This document shows positions 6,526-11,331 of a DNA stretch of 11,331 nt, piece by piece. How positions within the stretch are numbered: position 1 is the stretch's first letter; each line of letters starts with the position of its first letter. Below the pieces are notes generated by a model that saw nothing but the letters and a program-made list of their open reading frames with translations, had not been told where the DNA came from and made no database searches. The position numbers and the translations under genes are program-made. This DNA is from Comamonadaceae bacterium. GTDB taxonomy: Bacteria > Pseudomonadota > Gammaproteobacteria > Burkholderiales > Burkholderiaceae_C. The stretch lies in NCBI GenBank assembly GCA_027490485.1, contig JAIXYA010000012.1:1-11331 (forward strand). Reading direction: 5' to 3'.

Positions 6526-6892
6526 GTCTGCAGCTGCTGCAGCTGCCGTAAAGCGTCAGCTCATGGCTGTCCACTTGAAAGCCATCAGGCGCGAGTTGTT
6601 GCAAGTTGCCCGGGCAGTCGTGTATGTCGTATACCTTGTCGCAAAGTGTGCAGTGGAAATGGTGATGGTGGTGGTGGTGTGATGTCTCGTAGCGGGGGTT
6701 TTCGCCCGGCAGGTAGACCGTCCCAATCAGGCCGTTTTCAAGCAGTGACTTGATGTTGCGGTACACCGTGGCGATGCCCATGCCTGGTGCCTCTGCCGTT
6801 GCGGCATCCAAAATTTCTTGCGCCAATAAGGGACGTTCGGCGGCTTTGATCGCGTTGAGGATGGCCGTGCCTTGTTTGGTAATGCGTTCCAT
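6506..6892 (-). CDS. zur: Fur-family metalloregulator, probably zinc uptake regulator Zur
   Basis: A 128-aa protein. Start: the ATG at 6892 (MERITKQG) is chosen because upstream in-frame codons cross the promoter and operator; no Shine-Dalgarno is visible (TTTATCCCT before ATG). The winged-helix domain covers about residues 5-65 with recognition helix IATVYRNIKSLLENG (40-54). The metal/dimer domain has seven consecutive His (72-78), then FHCTLC (79-84) and GSCSSC (117-122): two CxxC pairs form the structural Zn(Cys)4 site, and HELTLYG (110-116) is a conserved core. Fur-family members bind DNA when loaded with metal. The choice of Zur over Fur or PerR rests mainly on the divergent ZnuD-like/ZrgA/ABC operon (inference). 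It is probably autoregulated, since the operator lies between its -35 and -10. The C-terminus ends in Pro4, and its end overlaps the convergent oxidoreductase by 20 bases. Confidence 0.85.
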   Translation of the reverse strand: MERITKQGTAILNAIKAAERPLLAQEILDAATAEAPGMGIATVYRNIKSLLENGLIGTVYLPGENPRYETSHHHHHHHFHCTLCDKVYDIHDCPGNLQQLAPDGFQVDSHELTLYGSCSSCRLSPPPP

Positions 6893-6909
6893 AGGGATAA
6901 ACGGTTTAT

Positions 6910-6931
6910 ATGATAATGAATTATCATTATC
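6910..6931. promoter_or_regulatory. Fur/Zur-type operator between the divergent genes
   Basis: GATAATGAATTATCATTATC (6912-6931) has 8-base perfect arms (GATAATGA / TCATTATC) around a 4-base centre. A second, overlapping dyad has ATGATAA (6910-6916) and TTATCAT (6921-6927). As hexamers it is GATAAT-GA-ATTATC-ATTATC, the Fur-box style of repeated GATAAT units, but with a 2-base rather than 1-base spacer. It overlaps a likely -10 (TATGAT, 6909-6914) of the plus-strand operon and fills the regulator promoter spacer, so one bound repressor could shut both directions. Confidence 0.82.
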
Positions 6932-6938
6932 GTGTAAA
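6910..6938 (-). promoter_or_regulatory. Promoter of the Fur-family regulator gene
   Basis: On the minus strand TTTACA (6933-6938, 5 of 6 to TTGACA), a 17-base spacer, then TATCAT (6910-6915, 5 of 6 to TATAAT). Transcription would start near 6903, giving a leader of about 10 nt before the ATG at 6892. The spacer is almost entirely the operator described below. Confidence 0.65.
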
Positions 6939-6943
6939 GGAGG
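6937..6943 (+). promoter_or_regulatory. Strong ribosome binding site deciding the TonB receptor start
   Basis: AAGGAGG lies 5 nt before the ATG at 6949. This excludes the in-frame ATG at 6910, which lies inside the operator. Confidence 0.9.
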
Positions 6944-6948
6944 ATTCC

Positions 6949-9114
6949 ATGGACCGATTTTCACCCCAAAACCAAGTACTCGACGCCAAGCGCTGGGGCT
7001 TGGTCATTTTGTTCTTTCAGGTGCTTCATTCACAAGCCCAAAACATACCTGTTGCAAATCCTGAGCGCTTGCAACAAGTGACGGTGACGGGCAATGCCTT
7101 GGGCAATGCCGAGGGTATACAAGCCGTGCAAGTCCTGCAAGGTGAGGAGTTGCTCATGCATTCTCAAAGCACCTTAGGTGGAACATTGGTAAGCACCCCG
7201 GGCGTGTCCAGCAGTTATTTCGGACCGAATGCCAGCCGTCCCATCATCCGCGGCATGGATGGCGACCGAATCAAAATCTTGAACAACAGCGCAAGCTCGC
7301 ATGATGTGTCTGCCCTGAGCAATGACCATGCAGTCCCATCAGACCCCTTGACGGTGGAACGCATAGAAGTTTTACGAGGGCCGGCAGCCATCATGTACGG
7401 CGGCAGCGCTGTGGGGGGCGTGGTGAACTTGATCGATAACCGCATTCCTGTGCAGCCCATGGAGAGCTTGAGCGGCAAGGCCGATGTGGGTTGGTCTACT
7501 GTCAACAAAGAGTCCCGCGCAGCGGTGATGCTCGAGTCTGGCAACGAACGATATGGCTTGCATGTGGATGCCTTTGGCAGGCACAGCAGTGACATGGGCG
7601 TGCCCGATACCTTGGCTTGCACCAAGTCGGGTTCTAGCGCCTCAGCCAAGGCCATTTGCAATTCGGCCAACACCAGCCGTGGCTATGCCTTGGGCGGCTC
7701 GGTCTTTTGGGACAAAGGTTATCTGGGCTTGTCAGGCACGCACTACAACAGCACTTACGGCACGGTGGCCGAGGATACGGTGACCATAGGCATGCAAAGC
7801 GATCGCTATGCCTTGGAAACTGAAATCCGCCATCCCATCAGCGGCTGGGACAACATGCGGCTGCAGTTCACCAACACCGATTACCAACACACGGAATACG
7901 AATCGGGTGAGGTTGGCACGGTGTTCAGCCAAGAGGGGCAAGAACTGCGCTGGAGCGCCAAGCACCAAGCCGTGGCCAGCCCATGGGGACAGTGGCAAGG
8001 CGTTGTCGGCTGGCAAGGTGAAGACAGCCGCTTTGCGGCCAATGGCGCGGAGGCCTTCATGCCGTCGACCCAAACCCGGCAATCAGCGATTTACTTGGTT
8101 GAAGAACTGAAAAAACCATGGGGAGGTTTCAGTTTTGGTCTTCGTTCCGAAGCGGTCAAAGTCCATGGCGATGCCTTCGATCCAGAGGGTGACGGAGCGA
8201 CCCGTTACACCGCTGCGACCACCAACACGTTCTCGCCCATCAGCAGTTCATTGGGGGTGTTGTACAAGCTCAGCTCCGATGTGTCGCTCAAAGCCCATTG
8301 GGCGCGTACTGCACGAGCGCCCAAAGACTATGAACTGCGTGCCGACGGTGTGCATGTGGCCACCGCCGCCTATGAGCAAGGCTCGGTGACTTTGCAAACC
8401 GAAAAAACCCGTCAAATGGACATCGGTATGGCATGGGGGCAGGGGCCACACACTGCCAGCCTGAATTACTTTGACAACCGCTTTAGCAATTACATCGGTT
8501 TGAATGCCACAGGCGATGTGGTCAATGGCGATGGTGTTGTCGGTGGCGCAGGCACAGACACCGTTGCTTGTACCAGTGCAGACGCCGATAACGATTGCTG
8601 GGACAAGTATGCGTTCAGCGCGGTGCGAGCCCAGTTCAAAGGCTGGGAAGCCATGGCGCCGCTGCGTTTAACTGGTAGCAGTGGCTTGTTTCCAGCCATC
8701 GATGGGCTTGCCTTGTGGGATCTGAAATTACGGGCAGATTCCGTTCGTGCCAGCAACCTTGACACGGGAGAAGCCTTGCCGCGTATCGCACCCTTGCGTT
8801 GGGGCGCTGCTTTGTCAAGGCAATCGGGCCCATGGCGCGTGGCCGTGGGGCTGGACAAGGTCCAAGCGCCCCGACTGGGTCCCAGCCAAGTCGCTACCGC
8901 TGGCTACACCTTATGGAACGCGCAATTGATTTACCGCCAAAAAGTTCGCGCCAATGATGCGATTTGGTATGTCAAAGGGGAAAATCTCACCGACAAGCTT
9001 GCTTATCCCGCAACGTCGGTATTGACCAGCACTGCAGCAGATGCCATTACAGGACGTCCCAAAGCCCCCTTGCCGGGGAGAAATATTCGCCTAGGCTTGC
9101 AGGTTTACTTTTAA
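6949..9114 (+). CDS. znuD: TonB-dependent outer-membrane receptor, ZnuD-like (zinc uptake)
   Basis: A 721-aa protein beginning at the ATG behind AAGGAGG. Signal peptide with hydrophobic core GLVILFFQVLH (17-27). A TonB-box-like LQQVTVTG follows at 41-48. The plug domain spans about 50-165 with GVSSSYFGPNASRPIIRGMDGDRIKILNN (85-113), HDVSALSNDHAVPSDPLTVERIEVLRGPAAIMYGGSAVGGVVN (118-160); this run, especially the D-H-A-V-P and R-G-M-D-G pieces, is what I associate with the ZnuD subfamily of Neisseria and relatives. The 22-strand barrel runs from about 170 to the terminal Phe (RLGLQVYF). Two Cys pairs (224/237 and 541/550) fall in probable surface loops. It would take up zinc, or a zinc complex, across the outer membrane with TonB-ExbBD energy. 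First gene of an apparent operon, under the operator at 6910-6931. Substrate is inferred from family and neighbours; haem or another metal cannot be excluded. Confidence 0.88.
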   Translation: MDRFSPQNQVLDAKRWGLVILFFQVLHSQAQNIPVANPERLQQVTVTGNALGNAEGIQAVQVLQGEELLMHSQSTLGGTLVSTPGVSSSYFGPNASRPIIRGMDGDRIKILNNSASSHDVSALSNDHAVPSDPLTVERIEVLRGPAAIMYGGSAVGGVVNLIDNRIPVQPMESLSGKADVGWSTVNKESRAAVMLESGNERYGLHVDAFGRHSSDMGVPDTLACTKSGSSASAKAICNSANTSRGYALGGSVFWDKGYLGLSGTHYNSTYGTVAEDTVTIGMQSDRYALETEIRHPISGWDNMRLQFTNTDYQHTEYESGEVGTVFSQEGQELRWSAKHQAVASPWGQWQGVVGWQGEDSRFAANGAEAFMPSTQTRQSAIYLVEELKKPWGGFSFGLRSEAVKVHGDAFDPEGDGATRYTAATTNTFSPISSSLGVLYKLSSDVSLKAHWARTARAPKDYELRADGVHVATAAYEQGSVTLQTEKTRQMDIGMAWGQGPHTASLNYFDNRFSNYIGLNATGDVVNGDGVVGGAGTDTVACTSADADNDCWDKYAFSAVRAQFKGWEAMAPLRLTGSSGLFPAIDGLALWDLKLRADSVRASNLDTGEALPRIAPLRWGAALSRQSGPWRVAVGLDKVQAPRLGPSQVATAGYTLWNAQLIYRQKVRANDAIWYVKGENLTDKLAYPATSVLTSTAADAITGRPKAPLPGRNIRLGLQVYF

Positions 9115-9169
9115 GAGAAGGCCTATGGGTGACTCAACTTCCCTTTTCGTCTTCTAGAATGGAAAAACC

Positions 9170-9685
9170 ATGAAACACATACTTGCTCGCTTAGCTACCT
9201 TGCCTCTCTTGTTATGTTGCACTTGGTCGATGGCTGGCGACAAACACGCCGCCCACTCGCACGGCGTTGGTAACCTTGAGCTGGTGGTGCAGGGCGGCAC
9301 GGTCAAAGCCAGCTTTGAAATCCCCATGGAAAGTTTGTTGGGTTTTGAGCATTTGCCCCGCACTCCAGCACAAAAAAAGGCTATGGCTGATTTGCAAGCC
9401 TCGGTGGCACAAGCCAGTTATTTCATCAACTTGCCTGCGGCAGCTGACTGTCAGCCCAAGTCCTTGCAGGTCAACGCTGGTATGTTCAACGGCAAAAAAT
9501 CCGAGCACAGCGACTTGGATGCAGAGCTTGAATTCAGCTGCAGCCAGCCCAGCGCTTTAAAGCAGCTTGAAATCCCCTTGTTCAAAAAACACCCGCGGCT
9601 CAGCAGCCTGAAGGTTGATATGGTCAGTCCCAAAGGACAGTCCAGCGTCACCCTCAAAGCCAAAGACCCTGTGCTTCGCTGGTAA
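9170..9685 (+). CDS. zrgA: ZrgA / DUF2796 family periplasmic protein, zinc uptake associated
   Basis: A 171-aa protein. N-terminal signal peptide MKHILARLATLPLLLCCTWSMA with cleavage about residue 22. The mature start GDKHAAHSHGVGNLELVVQGG (23-43) is the hallmark of DUF2796: clustered His (25, 28, 30) that could bind a metal, then a beta-strand. ESLLGFEHLPRTPAQKKAM (54-72), a Cys pair (94 and 124), LKQLEIPLFKKHPRLSSLKV (130-149) and KDPVLRW at the end also fit this family. Members are found in zinc-regulated operons; in Vibrio cholerae zrgA heads the Zur-repressed zrgABCDE zinc uptake cluster (established knowledge from memory). Many homologues have a long His/Asp-rich insert mid-protein; here only NGKKSEHSD remains. 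A weak GGA precedes the ATG by 6 nt. It starts 55 bases after the receptor gene and ends 3 bases before the ATPase gene. It is predicted to be a soluble periplasmic metal-handling partner. Confidence 0.85.
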   Translation: MKHILARLATLPLLLCCTWSMAGDKHAAHSHGVGNLELVVQGGTVKASFEIPMESLLGFEHLPRTPAQKKAMADLQASVAQASYFINLPAAADCQPKSLQVNAGMFNGKKSEHSDLDAELEFSCSQPSALKQLEIPLFKKHPRLSSLKVDMVSPKGQSSVTLKAKDPVLRW

Positions 9686-9688
9686 ACC

Positions 9689-10375
9689 GTGACCCACGCC
9701 CTTCAGCTCTCGCAACTCTCTCACGCTTGGGGCAATGCGCCGCCCTTGTTTGAGATTGCACAACTGGCGCTGTTGCAGGGTGAAAACCTGTTCATTCAAG
9801 GCCCGAGCGGTTGCGGCAAAAGCACTTTGCTGGGCATGTTGGCGGGGGTCATTCCCGTTAGCCACGGTGAGCTTGAGGTGCTGGGGCAAAACATGGTGAA
9901 GCTGTCCAGCGTTGCGCGGGACCGCTTGCGTGGCGAACACATGGGCGTGATTTTTCAGCAGTTCAATTTGCTGCCTTACTTGGATGTGCAGGCCAATGTG
10001 CTGCTACCCACCCGTTTGTTTCCCAGCCGTGCAAAGGCAGCCGCCCAAGACTGGGGCGACGCCCAAGCCCAAGCGCTGCATTTGATCCAAACCTTGGGTC
10101 TGCCGCAAAGCGTGTGGCACCAACCTGTCCATCAGTTGTCGGTGGGTCAGCAGCAGCGCGTCGCCGCGGTGCGTGCCTTGATGGGCAGCCCACGGTTGGT
10201 GATTGCCGATGAGCCCACCTCTGCCTTGGACGACGCCAATCAGCTTGAATTTCTCGACCTGCTACTGGGCACCGCTCGAAGGCAAGCTGCCAGCGTGGTC
10301 ATGGTCAGCCACAACGCGCATTTGGCCCAGCGCTTCGACCATGTGTTTGCCATGCCTTTGAGGAGCCGCGCATGA
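9689..10375 (+). CDS. ABC transporter ATPase, LolD/MacB type, of the zinc operon
   Basis: A 228-aa ATPase starting at GTG, 3 bases after the zrgA stop, with no strong Shine-Dalgarno, so probably translationally coupled. Walker A GPSGCGKST (38-46); Q-loop around IFQQFNLLPY (88-97); signature LSVGQQQR (150-157), where Val replaces the second residue of the usual LSGGQ; Walker B LVIADEP (170-176); D-loop SALD (178-181); switch His208 in VMVSHN. The size, IFQQFNLLP and the FtsX-type permease next door place it with LolD/MacB/FtsE-like ATPases, not with ZnuC. It would hydrolyse ATP on the cytosolic face and drive the permease encoded next. Its stop overlaps the permease start (ATGA). Comparable genes occur beside zrgA in V. 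cholerae, from memory; the match to a specific Zrg subunit was not checked. Confidence 0.9.
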   Translation: MTHALQLSQLSHAWGNAPPLFEIAQLALLQGENLFIQGPSGCGKSTLLGMLAGVIPVSHGELEVLGQNMVKLSSVARDRLRGEHMGVIFQQFNLLPYLDVQANVLLPTRLFPSRAKAAAQDWGDAQAQALHLIQTLGLPQSVWHQPVHQLSVGQQQRVAAVRALMGSPRLVIADEPTSALDDANQLEFLDLLLGTARRQAASVVMVSHNAHLAQRFDHVFAMPLRSRA

Positions 10376-11331
10376 TGTGGTTCAGCTTGGCATGGCGCAG
10401 CGCTTGGTCGCGCAAACAGGCCTTGGCCATGGTGATGGTGTCTGTCAGCGTGTCGGTGCTGATTTTGCTGGGGGTGCAGCAGCTGCGTGAAGACGCCAAG
10501 CGCAGTTTCTCCAACGCCTTGAGCGGCGTGGACCTGATCGTGGGGCCACGCGGCAGCGCGACCGAACTGATGCTCTACAGCGTCTTCCAAATCGGACGCC
10601 CCTCGCGCAACATGGGCTACGAGGGCTACACCGCCTTGGCGCAATTGCCCCAAGTGAAATGGGCAGTGCCCATCCAATTGGGCGATAGCTACATGGGTCA
10701 CCCGGTGTTGGGCAGTACGCCGGAAATCTTCAACAGATTCAAAAGCCAAGGCCAAGGTTTGCAGTGGGCCCAAGGGCGGGCATTTGCCGACCCCCTCAGC
10801 CAGCCCGAGGCCTTGAGTGAAGTGGTCTTAGGTGCAGAGGTGGCCAAACGCTTTGGCCACAAGCTCAACGACAAACTGGTGCTGACCCATGGTCAGTCCA
10901 GTGGCTTGGGCACCGAGCATGAAGACCACCCCATGACGGTGGTCGGCATCTTGGCACCCACCGGCGCACCCATAGACCGCAGCGTCATCGTCAGCTTGCA
11001 GGCGTTTGAGGCCATCCATGTCGGTTGGGGCATGGGTATTTCGCCCAGCGCGTTCAAAGCGGCAGGTGGTGCTCAGCAGGCCTTGGACATCAAAGACTTG
11101 CAACCCTCCAGTCTGTCGGCTGTGTGGGTGGGCTTGCACAACCGAGCCGAGGTGTTCTCGGTGCGGCGCAAGATCGAAAGCTTGGAGCGCGGGCAGTTGA
11201 TGGCCGTCATGCCTGGCGTGGCGCTAGACGAGTTGTGGCAAATCGTCAAAGTGGTTGAAAACACCCTGTTGCTGGTGGGCATGCTGGTGGCAGTCAGCGC
11301 CATGTTCAGCGTGGCGGCGGTGCTGTTGGTG
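10372..11331 (+). CDS. FtsX/MacB-type ABC permease (runs off right edge)
   Basis: 320 codons are present and the frame stays open to the window edge. Start: AGGAG (10361-10365) is 6 nt before the ATG at 10372, which overlaps the ATPase stop; the sequence begins MMWFSLAWRSAWSRKQALAMVMVSVSVSVLILLGV. First membrane segment about residues 17-36, then a large periplasmic domain (about 40-290) that includes FSNALSGVDLIVGPRGS (51-67), then a second membrane segment starting near 294 (VVENTLLLVGMLVAVSAMFSVAAVLLV). This order is that of the MacB_PCD plus FtsX domain family; two further membrane segments are expected beyond the edge. It would pair with the preceding ATPase. Family members usually extract or push substrates by mechanical coupling through the periplasmic domain and are not classical importers, so its job in a zinc operon is unclear. 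Role in zinc uptake is inferred from context. Confidence 0.88.
   Translation, partial: MMWFSLAWRSAWSRKQALAMVMVSVSVSVLILLGVQQLREDAKRSFSNALSGVDLIVGPRGSATELMLYSVFQIGRPSRNMGYEGYTALAQLPQVKWAVPIQLGDSYMGHPVLGSTPEIFNRFKSQGQGLQWAQGRAFADPLSQPEALSEVVLGAEVAKRFGHKLNDKLVLTHGQSSGLGTEHEDHPMTVVGILAPTGAPIDRSVIVSLQAFEAIHVGWGMGISPSAFKAAGGAQQALDIKDLQPSSLSAVWVGLHNRAEVFSVRRKIESLERGQLMAVMPGVALDELWQIVKVVENTLLLVGMLVAVSAMFSVAAVLLV

Noticed and set aside
6910..6948. Earlier ATG for the TonB receptor
   Set aside because: It lies inside the operator and has no Shine-Dalgarno; AAGGAGG is placed correctly for the ATG at 6949.

Overview
The window looks like chromosomal DNA of a betaproteobacterium, most likely Burkholderiales/Comamonadaceae. 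This is an inference from moderately high GC, codon use rich in GCC/CGC/ACC/CTG, and the kinds of protein present (YaeQ, UmuDC, a Zur-type regulator with its zinc genes). No rRNA, tRNA, CRISPR array, transposase or phage gene was seen.

Layout. (1) 1-1602, minus strand: a secreted PQQ-dependent sugar dehydrogenase, then a hairpin terminator, then the start of a secreted c-type cytochrome that runs off the left edge. The two probably form an electron donor/acceptor pair in the periplasm. (2) 1603-2036: a gene-poor stretch with an inverted repeat overlapping a possible dehydrogenase promoter, a leader hairpin, and a strongly strand-skewed segment that could be a Rho-loading site. (3) 2037-2237: a possible 66-aa hypothetical protein. 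(4) 2217-3032, minus strand: a 2-keto-4-pentenoate hydratase family protein, divergent from yaeQ (3075-3635, plus strand). (5) 3642-5380, minus strand: an intact umuDC operon for SOS translesion synthesis, with a textbook LexA box at 5399-5414. (6) 5521-6525, plus strand: a PIG3-type zinc-independent quinone oxidoreductase, ending convergently against the next gene. (7) 6506 to the right edge: the most interesting block. A Fur-family regulator (probably Zur, minus strand) is divergent from a plus-strand operon of a ZnuD-like TonB-dependent receptor, a ZrgA/DUF2796 periplasmic protein, a LolD/MacB-type ABC ATPase and an FtsX-type permease cut by the right edge. A Fur/Zur-type operator sits between the divergent genes, inside a good promoter for the regulator.

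How the zinc block probably works: when zinc is scarce the regulator leaves the operator, the receptor brings zinc across the outer membrane with TonB energy, the small ZrgA protein handles it in the periplasm, and the ABC pair takes part in the inner-membrane step. The permease is of the FtsX/MacB architecture, not ZnuB, so its mechanism is the open question here. The gene families are known; the parts least explained are the mechanism of this ABC module, the operator design and the gene-poor region at 1603-2036.

Several starts were moved from the longest open frame to the ATG with a proper Shine-Dalgarno (dehydrogenase, umuC, TonB receptor) or on homology and context (quinone oxidoreductase, zur).
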